Assembly (NCBI RefSeq): GCF_030407455.1
Contig: NZ_JASDDJ010000011.1
Coordinates: 1-64,000, forward strand
Length of the DNA: 64,000 bases
Origin: Psychrobacter sp. 5A.1
GTDB taxonomy: Bacteria; Pseudomonadota; Gammaproteobacteria; Pseudomonadales; Moraxellaceae
Reading direction: 5' to 3'
The notes under the pieces: model-generated
What the model was told of the DNA's origin: nothing
Databases searched by the model: none
Seen by the model: the letters and a program-made list of their open reading frames with translations, nothing else
Shown: one piece after another, positions 9,273 through 17,370 of the stretch
How positions within the stretch are numbered: position 1 is the stretch's first letter
Layout of the letters: the number at the start of each line of letters is the position of its first letter
Translations under genes and position numbers: made by a program

Positions 9273-10358
9273 ATGCAATCAGCCATACCATCAAAACTGT
9301 CTAATATCACCTTAAAAGTGGGTAGCGTACTGGCCGTTACGGTGCTCATAGCAGGTTGTAACTCTAATGAATCTACATCGCAAGACACATCGACAGCGGG
9401 AGACTCGCAAGATATTAGCTTATTGAATGTCTCCTATGATGTATCACGCGATTTTTATAAAGACTACAACACTCTATTCAGTGCAAGTTATCAAAAAGAG
9501 CATCCAGGTAGCAAGGTCAAGGTCAATCAGTCACATGGCGGATCGAGCAAGCAAGCGCTGTCTATTGCCAATGGTTTGCAAGCAGATGTGGCAACTTTAA
9601 ACCAAGAAAGCGACATGAACTTGTTGGTAGAAAAAGGGCTAGTAGCCACTGATTGGAAGCAGGCATTCCCTAATAATGCAGTGCCTTATACCAGTACCAT
9701 GGTGCTACTGGTCCGTTCTGGCAATCCAAAAAATATCAAAGACTGGTCGGACTTGGCACGCAATGATATCGATGTGGTCATACCAAACCCAAAAACCAGT
9801 GGCACAGCGCGTTATGCTTTCTTGGGTGCTTATGGCTACGGTCTGCATCAATTCAAAGAAAGCGTGGAAACGCCTACCAAAACCGATGACTTTATCAAGA
9901 AATTATTGGCAAACGTGGTCACTTATGACAATGGTGCGCGTGCGGCGACGACCAGCTTTACCCAGCGCGGGTTAGGGGATGTGCTCATCACAACTGAAAA
10001 TGAAGCACATTTGGCTGCCAAGGAATTTGCCAAAGGCAAAGTCGATATCGTTTATCCAAGCTACTCTATTGTGATTGCTAATCCAGTGGCGGTCGTCACT
10101 GCCGTTACGGATAAGAGCGGTAATACAGATGCCGCAAGTGCTTACCTACAAGGTCTGTGGGATGTACCTGCTCAGGAGCTCATGGCAGAGATGTATATGC
10201 GCCCTAGTAATGCAGAAGTGCTTGCTGATCATAGAGACACATTGCCTGAGATTGCGACTTTCGAGCCAGTGGCTGTCTTTGGTGCTTGGACGCAGATTAT
10301 GGATACGTTCTTTGTCGATGGCGGACGATTCGATCAGCTGGCAAGTGTGAAAAAGTAG
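9273..10358 (+). CDS. Sulfate-binding lipoprotein (paralogue 1)
   Basis: Periplasmic substrate-binding protein of the CysP/Sbp family that delivers sulfate or thiosulfate to the CysTWA transporter; 361 residues. The signal peptide ends in the lipobox LIAGC, so it should be lipid-anchored, unlike soluble enterobacterial Sbp. Family blocks are LLNVSYDVSRDFYKDYN, QSHGGSSKQALSIANGLQADVATLNQ, NPKTSGTARYAFLGAYG and QRGLGDVLITTENEA. It is a close paralogue of the next gene, so local duplication is likely. Confidence 0.9.
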   Translation: MQSAIPSKLSNITLKVGSVLAVTVLIAGCNSNESTSQDTSTAGDSQDISLLNVSYDVSRDFYKDYNTLFSASYQKEHPGSKVKVNQSHGGSSKQALSIANGLQADVATLNQESDMNLLVEKGLVATDWKQAFPNNAVPYTSTMVLLVRSGNPKNIKDWSDLARNDIDVVIPNPKTSGTARYAFLGAYGYGLHQFKESVETPTKTDDFIKKLLANVVTYDNGARAATTSFTQRGLGDVLITTENEAHLAAKEFAKGKVDIVYPSYSIVIANPVAVVTAVTDKSGNTDAASAYLQGLWDVPAQELMAEMYMRPSNAEVLADHRDTLPEIATFEPVAVFGAWTQIMDTFFVDGGRFDQLASVKK

Positions 10359-10359
10359 T

Positions 10360-10395
10360 CTGTAAAGTAATCTATAAAGCAATCTATAAAGTCAT
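10360..10395. repeat. Three tandem 12-bp repeats
   Basis: CTGTAAAGTAAT, CTATAAAGCAAT and CTATAAAGTCAT follow each other just after the stop codon of the first sulfate-binding gene. The copies are slightly diverged. Confidence 0.7.
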
Positions 10396-10620
10396 GCATA
10401 ACTTGCCAGCTGTCAGGTAGAAAATACCGTCAATCGTATCCGCTTTTGAGTCTTTATAAATGAGGCTCTCCTAGTAGGATTTTGCCAACTGATTGATAAG
10501 TTTAACGTTATGCTCTTGTTATTCCGTTTTGGCAATAACATACGCATATTCATCATTAAACATAATAAGATGGCGCTGTTAGCATACTTGCATTACTTAA
10601 CAGATATCTTTGAGGGATTT

Positions 10621-11706
10621 ATGACATACGCTGTGCGCTATCAACAAAAAAGTAAAACACTGAACGTTTTAAGTATTGCCGGTGTGGCATTAACTTTGGG
10701 TCTGGTCGGCTGTAGCAACAGCGAGCAGACAGATACAGATGGCACAGCAGCAACAGACACTCAAGATATCGAGTTGCTAAATGTCTCTTATGATGTGGCA
10801 CGTGATTTTTATAAAGACTACAACCCATTATTCGTTGAGCATTACAAAGCTGAAAACCCAAACAGTAACATCCTAATCAAACAGTCACATGGTGGCTCAA
10901 GCAAGCAGGCATTGTCTGTCGCTAACGGTCTACAAGCAGACGTTGCCACCATGAACCAAGGGTCTGATATTGAGCTGCTTGAGAAAAAAGGCTTGGTTGA
11001 ATCAGATTGGGAAAGCAAGTTCCCTGACAACGCCGTGCCTTTTACCAGCACCATCGTGTTTTTGGTACGTAAAGGCAACCCAAAAGACATTAATGATTGG
11101 GAAGATTTGACCAAAGACGGTCTTGAGATTGTGATGGCAAACCCGAAAGTCACGGGTAATGGTCGTTATGCATTCTTAGGTGCTTATGGCTATGGTCTGC
11201 ATGCTTTTAACCAAGATGAAACCAAGGCTAAAGGCTATGTCAAAGACATGCTAAAAAATGTCAAAGTTTATGAGAATGGTGGACGTGCTGCAACGACTAC
11301 GTTCGTTCAGCGTGGTATCGGTGACGTTTTGGTTACTTTTGAAAACGAAGCCAACCTTGCAGCGACTGATTTTGGCGCTGGTCAAGTCGATATCGTTTAT
11401 CCAAAATACTCGATTAAATCAGAAAGCCCAGTGGCGATTGTCAAATCAGTAACGGATAAGAAAGGCACAACAGACGCAGCAAAAGCTTATTTGGATTACT
11501 TATGGAGCGAGCCGGCTCAACAGTTAGCCGCCGATCTTTATCTACGTCCTAGCGTGCAAAGCGTGCTTGATAAAAATGGTGATAAATTACCACCTGTTGA
11601 AACGTTCCGTCCGAATGATGCCTTTGGTTCATGGGATGACATCATGGGTACGTACTTCAGCGATGGTGGCGTGTTTGACCAACTGGCCATTAATGCACCA
11701 CAGTAG
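10621..11706 (+). CDS. Sulfate-binding lipoprotein (paralogue 2)
   Basis: Second CysP/Sbp-type sulfate-binding lipoprotein, again 361 residues, with lipobox LVGCS. It carries the same blocks as its neighbour (LLNVSYDVARDFYKDYN, QSHGGSSKQALSVANGLQADVATMNQ, NPKVTGNGRYAFLGAYG, QRGIGDVLVTFENEA). ATG 10621 is chosen over upstream starts because it opens directly on the signal peptide and is preceded by GAGGG. Identity to paralogue 1 is high in the core and low in the signal and linker. The two may differ in affinity or ligand, which the sequence alone does not tell. Confidence 0.9.
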   Translation: MTYAVRYQQKSKTLNVLSIAGVALTLGLVGCSNSEQTDTDGTAATDTQDIELLNVSYDVARDFYKDYNPLFVEHYKAENPNSNILIKQSHGGSSKQALSVANGLQADVATMNQGSDIELLEKKGLVESDWESKFPDNAVPFTSTIVFLVRKGNPKDINDWEDLTKDGLEIVMANPKVTGNGRYAFLGAYGYGLHAFNQDETKAKGYVKDMLKNVKVYENGGRAATTTFVQRGIGDVLVTFENEANLAATDFGAGQVDIVYPKYSIKSESPVAIVKSVTDKKGTTDAAKAYLDYLWSEPAQQLAADLYLRPSVQSVLDKNGDKLPPVETFRPNDAFGSWDDIMGTYFSDGGVFDQLAINAPQ

Positions 11707-11801
11707 CAAATGACTAAGACAAGAATGATCACTGATAGCCATTTAGTAAAGGTGATTACTTTGCTATAAATCAGGTGATGTAGTCATTCATAATAAATTC
11801 C

Positions 11802-11836
11802 ATAAAGGACATGGTCGTACGCACTATGTCCTTTAT
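11802..11836 (+). terminator. Hairpin after the second sulfate-binding gene
   Basis: Perfect 11-bp arms ATAAAGGACAT and ATGTCCTTTAT enclose a 13-base loop. There is no long T run, so it may be a terminator, or a processing or stabilising hairpin that separates binding-protein mRNA from the permease genes. Confidence 0.6.
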
Positions 11837-11849
11837 ACCGTAAGCATAC

Positions 11850-12023
11850 TAGGGCGTGTCTTCAATTCACTCGATAGTCATCTAAATGGGCTAAAAATGG
11901 CTAAATCTTGCCAAACATCGTCAAATAGCTGGCTAATATCCCGATATTATCTGCGCTATTTTTCTTGTTTGACGGCAATTTATCTCATTTTTACCACCAT
12001 TTTTGAAATGAAGACACGCCCTA
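11850..12023 (+). mobile_element. Complete 174-bp miniature element, copy 1
   Basis: Begins TAGGGCGTGTC and ends GACACGCCCTA, so the terminal inverted repeat is GGGCGTGTC flanked by TA on both sides. This pattern fits a non-autonomous IS630/Tc1-like MITE with TA target duplication. It contains no usable reading frame. The same unit occurs at 27773-27946 and, inverted, at 52532-52705. Confidence 0.75.
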
Positions 12024-12087
12024 ATAATAAGTTCGATATAACATGGTCTTACGATAAGTACCATCAGTTGGGCAACAGGATATCACT

Positions 12088-12972
12088 ATGAGTGCACCCA
12101 CATCTTCTACCAGCAAACCCCTTCCTAATAAAGGTTGGCTGACACGCTTGCGTCAACGCAATGTGATGCCGGGGTTTGGTCTAAGCATGGGCATTACTGT
12201 TTTTAGCTTATCGCTATTGGTGGTGTTGCCGTTTGCGATGATGGCTTATACCACAACGCAGATGGGTTGGACGGGTTTTTGGGAAACGATTAGCCAGCCG
12301 ACAGTGACTGCCGCTATCAAGCTGAGCTTATGGATGTCATTTTTAGCCATGCTTACCAATATGGTATTCGGTACGTTGGTCGCTTGGGTATTGGTACGTT
12401 ATGAGTTTTGGGGCAAGTCCTTAATTAATGCCTTGGTTGACTTGCCATTTGCTTTACCAACAGCGGTCACTGGTATCTCACTTGCGACGCTTTATGCGCC
12501 AAATGGTTTGATGGGGCAATGGTTTGCCAAGTTCGATATACAGGTAGCCTTTACACCGATAGGTATTTGGTTGGCGTTGGTTGTGGTTAGCTTTCCCTTT
12601 ATTGTTCGGGCTGTACAGCCTGTATTGGCTGAGCTATCGGTTGAATTTGAAGAAGCCGCAGCAGTATTGGGTGCCAATCGATTCACTACTTTTCGTAAAG
12701 TCATTTTGCCAGAGTTGCTACCAGCATTACTAATGGGCGCAGGTATGATGTTTGCTCGTGCTACTGGCGAGTATGGCTCGGTGATCTTTATCGCGGGCAA
12801 TATTCCAATGCAGTCTGAGATTTTACCACTGATTATTATCAGTAAGCTTGATAATTTTGATATTCAAGGCGCCTCTGCGGTCGCGCTATTTATGCTACTC
12901 ATCTCATTTGTGATTTTATTAACCATTAATATTGTGCAGTGGAAGCTGTCGCGCCGTGTAGGAGCTCGCTAA
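12088..12972 (+). CDS. cysT: Sulfate ABC transporter permease CysT (CysU)
   Basis: Inner-membrane permease of the sulfate/thiosulfate importer, 294 residues, about six membrane helices. The EAA coupling loop is visible as FEEAAAVLGANRFTTFRKVILPELLPALLMGAG. DLPFALPTAVTGISLATLY is typical of CysT. It is followed after one base by cysW. The ATG at 12088 lies 64 bases after a miniature element, which may therefore supply or displace promoter sequence. Confidence 0.93.
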   Translation: MSAPTSSTSKPLPNKGWLTRLRQRNVMPGFGLSMGITVFSLSLLVVLPFAMMAYTTTQMGWTGFWETISQPTVTAAIKLSLWMSFLAMLTNMVFGTLVAWVLVRYEFWGKSLINALVDLPFALPTAVTGISLATLYAPNGLMGQWFAKFDIQVAFTPIGIWLALVVVSFPFIVRAVQPVLAELSVEFEEAAAVLGANRFTTFRKVILPELLPALLMGAGMMFARATGEYGSVIFIAGNIPMQSEILPLIIISKLDNFDIQGASAVALFMLLISFVILLTINIVQWKLSRRVGAR

Positions 12973-12973
12973 C

Positions 12974-13912
12974 ATGCAAATATCTAACAGCTACGACTAC
13001 CAAAGTAACGCGGCAACCAAAGACACGCCATGGATACGCCGTATCTTTATCGGTATCGCTGTGCTATTCATGGTTGTAATGCTAGTGATACCGTTGCTAG
13101 CGGTGTTCTATGAAGCCTTTAAAGGTGGCTGGCAGTTGTATGTCGCTTCACTGGTTGATCCTGAAGCGTTGCAAGCCATTAAGCTGACGCTAATTACCGC
13201 TGCCATCGTCTTGCCGATTAATATGGTGATGGGCATCGCGATTGCATGGTTGGTCACCCGCTATCAGTTTAAAGGTAAGCAGTTGGTCACCACGTTACTT
13301 GATTTGCCATTTTCAGTATCACCAGTGGTCGCAGGCTTGATGTTCATATTGCTATTTGGGCTTAACTCTACGGTTGGTGGCTGGCTTGAGAGCATGGGCT
13401 TCCAAGTGATTTACGCCGTTCCTGGTATTGTCTTGGCGACGTTATTTGTCACCTTTCCGTTTGTGGCACGTGAGCTAATACCGCTGATGCAGACTCAAGG
13501 CGACAGTGAAGAGCAGGCAGCATTGACGTTGGGCGCGACTGGTTGGCAGACTTTCTGGCATGTGACATTGCCAAATATCAAGTGGGCACTGTTATATGGC
13601 TTGATTTTGACCAATGCGCGGGCGATGGGTGAGTTTGGTGCTGTCAGTGTGGTATCCGGTCACATTCGCGGTGAGACCAATACCATGCCGCTATTAGTCG
13701 AGATTGCTTATAACGATTATAACTTTACCGCCGCTTTTGCCTTATCTAGCTTACTTGCTGCACTAGCTCTCGTGACGCTACTTATTCAGCAAGTCATGAC
13801 GAAGCTACAAGAGCGCAAGTTTGCTAAATCTGAGCGACTGGCCAATATACCTGAGCTATCAGTGAGTGCCAATGCTACGGTTGTTACGACTAAAAATAGC
13901 AGTGATAAATAA
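12974..13912 (+). CDS. cysW: Sulfate ABC transporter permease CysW
   Basis: Second permease subunit, 312 residues, pairing with CysT. It shows [20 protein letters not shown], the coupling loop [31 protein letters not shown], and the CysW hallmark [31 protein letters not shown]. Start codon one base after the cysT stop; cysA follows 38 bases later. Confidence 0.94.
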   Translation: MQISNSYDYQSNAATKDTPWIRRIFIGIAVLFMVVMLVIPLLAVFYEAFKGGWQLYVASLVDPEALQAIKLTLITAAIVLPINMVMGIAIAWLVTRYQFKGKQLVTTLLDLPFSVSPVVAGLMFILLFGLNSTVGGWLESMGFQVIYAVPGIVLATLFVTFPFVARELIPLMQTQGDSEEQAALTLGATGWQTFWHVTLPNIKWALLYGLILTNARAMGEFGAVSVVSGHIRGETNTMPLLVEIAYNDYNFTAAFALSSLLAALALVTLLIQQVMTKLQERKFAKSERLANIPELSVSANATVVTTKNSSDK

Positions 13913-13950
13913 GTCACGATACGACAAAAAATATAATAAGAGATACGATT

Positions 13951-14673
13951 ATGAGCATCGAGATTCGCAGCGTTAATAAAAAATTCGGTAATTTTACCGC
14001 CTTAGACAATATCAATATCACGGTGCCTACTGGCAAGCTGACCACCTTACTAGGGCCTTCAGGATGTGGTAAAACGACGCTATTGCGTATCATCGCTGGT
14101 CTTGAGTATGCTGACTCAGGGCAAATATTGTTTGATGAGCTAGATGTGACCAATACGCCTGTGCAAAAACGTCATATTGGCTTCATGTTTCAGCATTATG
14201 CCTTATTTCGTCACAAAAACATCGCTGATAATGTCGCGTTTGGACTGACGTTATTGCCAAAAAAAGACCGTCCTAGCAAGGCTGATATCAATAAGCGCGT
14301 GGCAGAGCTATTAGAGCTCGTACAGCTGCCACAAATTGCCAATGCCTATCCACATCAGCTATCAGGCGGCCAGCGTCAGCGAATTGCGCTGGCAAGGGCA
14401 CTCGCTGTGAAGCCGAAACTGTTATTACTTGATGAGCCGTTTGGGGCGTTAGACGCCAAAGTACGTAAGGAGCTACGCACATGGCTAAAAAACATCCACC
14501 ACGAGCTTGGTATCACCAGTATTATGGTGACACATGATCAAGAAGAAGCACGCGCAGTATCTGATGAAATCGTTGTCATGAACCAAGGGCGAGTGGAGCA
14601 GGTAGGGACGTCAGAGGAACTGATACACCAACCAGCCAGCGCCTTTATCAGTGATTTCTTAGATTTGGTCTAA
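13951..14673 (+). CDS. cysA: Sulfate ABC transporter ATPase CysA, short form
   Basis: ATP-binding subunit of the sulfate importer, 240 residues. Walker A is GPSGCGKTT, the signature is [15 protein letters not shown], Walker B is [12 protein letters not shown] and the switch histidine is in MVTHDQEEA. Enterobacterial CysA has about 365 residues because of a C-terminal regulatory (TOBE-like) domain; here the protein ends just after the nucleotide-binding domain (ISDFLDLV), so that domain is missing. Last gene of the cysTWA operon. Confidence 0.92.
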   Translation: MSIEIRSVNKKFGNFTALDNINITVPTGKLTTLLGPSGCGKTTLLRIIAGLEYADSGQILFDELDVTNTPVQKRHIGFMFQHYALFRHKNIADNVAFGLTLLPKKDRPSKADINKRVAELLELVQLPQIANAYPHQLSGGQRQRIALARALAVKPKLLLLDEPFGALDAKVRKELRTWLKNIHHELGITSIMVTHDQEEARAVSDEIVVMNQGRVEQVGTSEELIHQPASAFISDFLDLV

Positions 14674-14704
14674 ACTTTTAGCTTTTAATCTATAACAATC
14701 TGAA

Positions 14705-14737
14705 TAAAAAAGATCCACACATGTAGGTCTTTTTTGG
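14705..14737 (+). terminator. Terminator after cysA
   Basis: AAAAAGATCC and GGTCTTTTTT form a stem around a 9-base loop, ending in a T run. Confidence 0.75.
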
Positions 14738-14775
14738 TTTGGGGCGCTGTCTTCGATATATTGTCTTGGACACTG

Positions 14776-14864
14776 TTAGGGCGTGTTTTCAATTCACTCG
14801 ATAGTCCTCTAAATGGGCTAAGCGAGACTGACGCCGTACCCAATTTATAGAGGATTAACTATAG
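14776..14864. repeat. Chimera of two different miniature elements
   Basis: The left half (about 14776-14820) is the left end of the AGGGCGTGTC family up to AAATGGGCTA. The right half (14818-14864) is the inverted left half of the second family seen at 8812. The two meet at a shared CTA, suggesting recombination or nested insertion. The junction lies just beyond the stop of the ArsR-type gene. Confidence 0.6.
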
Positions 14865-14867
14865 TCT

Positions 14868-15197
14868 CTAAGCAAGATCCGATATCTCTCTACCTTTTTC
14901 TCTTGGAGAGATTTGCTCGTAGGTGATGTCTAAAATATCCTGACACCACTCTGGTAAGTCATCAGCCACTTCATACCACATCCACGTACCATCACGTACA
15001 CAGCTCAAAATACCCAATTTTTTCAAATGATTCAGGTGTCGCGATATCGTTGGCTGTGGCTGATCCAGCATATCTACCAAATCACCCACGCAACGTGCTT
15101 CTTTTTTAAAAAGAATTTGAAATATTTTTAGACGTGTCGGATCAGATAAGACTTTGAATAAATCGATAGGTCGTATCGTAAAATTATTATCAGACAT
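14868..15197 (-). CDS. ArsR-family winged-helix regulator
   Basis: Small DNA-binding repressor, 109 residues from ATG 15197 (a TTG two codons upstream is an alternative). It shows the ArsR fold: FKVLSDPTRLKIFQIL, then EARCVGDLVDML and the recognition helix QPQPTISRHLNHLKKLGIL, followed by a wing with DGTWMWYEV. There is one cysteine in the CVGDL position where ArsR has its metal cysteines, so classical arsenic sensing is doubtful. It is divergent from bfd with a Fur box between. No arsenic genes are adjacent, so its target is unknown. Confidence 0.85.
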   Translation of the reverse strand: MSDNNFTIRPIDLFKVLSDPTRLKIFQILFKKEARCVGDLVDMLDQPQPTISRHLNHLKKLGILSCVRDGTWMWYEVADDLPEWCQDILDITYEQISPREKGREISDLA

Positions 15198-15407
15198 AGG
15201 CAAATTCCAATGGGCTTCGTAAATAGGGGTTCAATATAACAGCAGTCATCTATAAAATCGATTAAAAAGTAAACAAATTTACAGTTCATCGTTAATTTAC
15301 TACCTTTGATAATATTGGGTTACATGCGCATGTATATCCACCTATATAAATATATCTAGCGTAACACAAAGATATTGCCATAACTGACAAATATATCGAA
15401 TGTGATT

Positions 15408-15433
15408 GAAAATGATAATAATTATCGTTATTA
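15408..15433 (+). promoter_or_regulatory. Fur box upstream of bfd
   Basis: GAAAATGATAATAATTATC at 15408-15426 matches the classical 19-base Fur consensus at 17 positions, and CGTTATTA continues the hexamer pattern. It lies between the ArsR-type gene and bfd and should repress bfd when iron is plentiful. Confidence 0.85.
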
Positions 15434-15605
15434 TACTACAAGCGATAAACGTGATCGGAAGTACTGACTTCTAACGACTGAAAAGTAGTATCAGTGCAAA
15501 AAAACAGTCAACGATCCATCTATCGACGACCCTTATCATGCATGTTTCCTATATAAGCGTCGTATGCAGTCATTATCGAATAGTGGTATTCAGAGGAGCC
15601 AATCC

Positions 15606-15797
15606 ATGTACGTATGTATCTGTAACAACGTAAAAGAAAAGCAAATCAAGGCAGCCATCGCTGCAGGTATCGATAGTCTTGATGGTCTAAAAGATACGCT
15701 CGATGTGGCAACGTGTTGTGGCTGCTGTGAGCCGATGGTCAATGATTACCTAGAAGAACACCATGCTAAACTTGATGTCTTAGCTTACGCCGTTTAA
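15606..15797 (+). CDS. bfd: Bacterioferritin-associated ferredoxin Bfd
   Basis: A 2Fe-2S protein of 63 residues that reduces heme in bacterioferritin to release stored iron. Cluster cysteines are in MYVCICN (C-x-C) and CCGCC (C-x-x-C), spaced as in Bfd. ATG 15606 has GAGGAG upstream and gives the conserved N terminus; earlier starts only add an unlike leader. The preceding Fur box fits induction during iron shortage, and two bacterioferritin genes follow. Confidence 0.93.
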   Translation: MYVCICNNVKEKQIKAAIAAGIDSLDGLKDTLDVATCCGCCEPMVNDYLEEHHAKLDVLAYAV

Positions 15798-15803
15798 ACA
15801 CTA

Positions 15804-15877
15804 CTAAGCTGTGTCCTCTAAATGGGCTAAAAATAGCTAAATTTTGATCATCATTTTTACAATGAGGACAGGCTTTA
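15804..15877. repeat. Internally deleted miniature element
   Basis: TAAGCTGTGTCCTCTAAATGGG through AATGAGGACAGGCTTTA keeps both ends of the AGGGCGTGTC element with about 100 bp of interior lost. The rest of the gap up to 16217 has no gene; it must contain the bacterioferritin promoter. Confidence 0.55.
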
Positions 15878-16217
15878 ATCACCTATTCTCATTATCTAAT
15901 ACGATGAAATATATTCAATATTTTGCAGCTAACTTTCTTTATGACACAGGTAGCTTGCAAGCGTCCTAATACGTCAGCATGGTTTATACGAGATAATATC
16001 ATGCTAGATGCAGCTAATTATGATTCTCAATTAGCATCTTATTCTTAGTTCATAACGTTACACCCTATACAGCGCCTGTATGCTACTATATTTACCTAGG
16101 ATTATAAGAGATTTTATTTATGTTGACCTTTACTGGTCAATTTGCCAATCGTGCTAATTTATATGGTAAATTGTGAATGTATGGTGATCCGTAAAAATAA
16201 ATAGGGGAGTATGCGTT

Positions 16218-16706
16218 ATGATAGGTAGCCAAAAAGTCATTGATTATTTGAATTTCTTGTTGGGTGGTGAGCTGGCCGCTCGTGACCAATATTTCATCCA
16301 TTCAGAGATGTATGCTGAGTGGCATTATGGCAAATTATACGATCGTATCCATCATGAGATGGAAGACGAGACGCTACACGCACAGGCTATCATTCGTCGT
16401 ATTTTGATGCTAAGCGGTATACCTAAAATGACTGTCAATGCCATTAACATTGGTGCGACCGTTCCTGATATGTTGCAGCTTGACTTGGATTTAGAATACC
16501 AAGTACAACAGCATCTAAAAGACGGTATTGCACTTTGTGAAGCAGAGCATGACTATGTCACGCGTGAGATGTTGGTCGAGCAGCTAAAAGATACAGAAGA
16601 AGATCATGCGCATTGGCTTGAGCAACAACTGCGCCTAATTGATATGATTGGTCTACCTAATTACCTACAAAGCCAAATGGCTGAAGTCGCTCCTAATCTT
16701 GTTTGA
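16218..16706 (+). CDS. Bacterioferritin subunit with ferroxidase centre, no heme methionine
   Basis: 24-mer iron-storage protein subunit, 162 residues. Aligned by eye with E. coli Bfr, all ferroxidase ligands are kept: E18, E51, H54, E93 (E94 in E. coli), and the EE..H of KDTEEDH (E127 and H130 equivalents). The heme-ligating M52 is replaced by T (DETLHA instead of DEMKHA). It should therefore oxidise iron but not bind intersubunit heme in a homodimer. It lies 68 bases before a second subunit with the opposite set of residues, and both probably assemble into one heteropolymer served by Bfd. Confidence 0.92.
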   Translation: MIGSQKVIDYLNFLLGGELAARDQYFIHSEMYAEWHYGKLYDRIHHEMEDETLHAQAIIRRILMLSGIPKMTVNAINIGATVPDMLQLDLDLEYQVQQHLKDGIALCEAEHDYVTREMLVEQLKDTEEDHAHWLEQQLRLIDMIGLPNYLQSQMAEVAPNLV

Positions 16707-16774
16707 TATCATCATTTGCATGAATAGCAATCACAGTATTTCGCATAAATAACAAATAGAGAGGGAGAAAGGTC

Positions 16775-17254
16775 ATGAAAGGGGATAAAGAGGTTATTCG
16801 CGCTTTAAACAAAGTACTTGGGCAGTCGCTGATTGCCATCAACCAGTATTTTTTGCATGCACGCATTGCCCGTCATTGGGGGTTAGAAGCGCTCAATGAC
16901 TCATTGTATAAGCAATCTATTGCTGAGATGAAATGGTCAGATGATTTAATCGCCCGTATCTTGCTGCTAGACGGCTTGCCAAACTTGCAGGAACTGGGCA
17001 AGGTGCTAGTCGGCGAAGACGTGCCAGAAATCATTGAATGTAACCTACGTCTCGAAAAGCAAAAGTTTGGTATTCTAACTGATGCCATCACGCTATGTGA
17101 GACAAAGTCTGATTATGTCTCTCGCCAGCTATTAGTCACGCTAAAAGATGGTAATGAAGAGTATGAAGATTGGTTAGAGACGCAAGAAGACTTGATCAAG
17201 AGTGTCGGGGTGGAACGATACATCCAATCGCAAATGAATGATGATGACGCATAA
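16775..17254 (+). CDS. Bacterioferritin subunit with heme methionine, ferroxidase centre lost
   Basis: Second bacterioferritin subunit, 159 residues, preceded by GAGGGAG. The heme ligand M52 is present (AEMKWSD), but ferroxidase residues are replaced: E18 to S, H54 to W, E127 to N and H130 to Y (KDGNEEYEDW). It can bind heme at a subunit interface but should not oxidise iron itself. This division of labour with the neighbouring subunit parallels the two-subunit bacterioferritins described in Neisseria and Magnetospirillum. Confidence 0.92.
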   Translation: MKGDKEVIRALNKVLGQSLIAINQYFLHARIARHWGLEALNDSLYKQSIAEMKWSDDLIARILLLDGLPNLQELGKVLVGEDVPEIIECNLRLEKQKFGILTDAITLCETKSDYVSRQLLVTLKDGNEEYEDWLETQEDLIKSVGVERYIQSQMNDDDA

Positions 17255-17280
17255 TAGTATTTATTAATCTGAATCGTCAT

Positions 17281-17329
17281 AAAAAAGCCAGTATATGATT
17301 GATAATCCAATCGTATACTGGCTTTTTTA
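17281..17329. terminator. Bidirectional terminator between bacterioferritin and MFS genes
   Basis: AAAAAAGCCAGTATA and TATACTGGCTTTTTT form a long stem continued by GATTG/CAATC, with A and T runs on either side for both converging genes. Confidence 0.9.
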
Positions 17330-17370
17330 TGTCTATAGATAAGATATTCGTAATGTTTCGGCTACACGCC

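Noticed and set aside
10360-10395. Short tandem repeats as a CRISPR array
   Set aside because: Twelve-base units follow one another without spacers; no CRISPR array or cas gene was seen anywhere in the window.
11750-12087. A 64-codon frame across the miniature element before cysT
   Set aside because: It runs through the repeat itself and recurs only because the element is repeated; no start signal.
14868-15197. Calling the ArsR-family gene an arsenic repressor
   Set aside because: Only one cysteine is present in the metal-site region and no ars genes are nearby.
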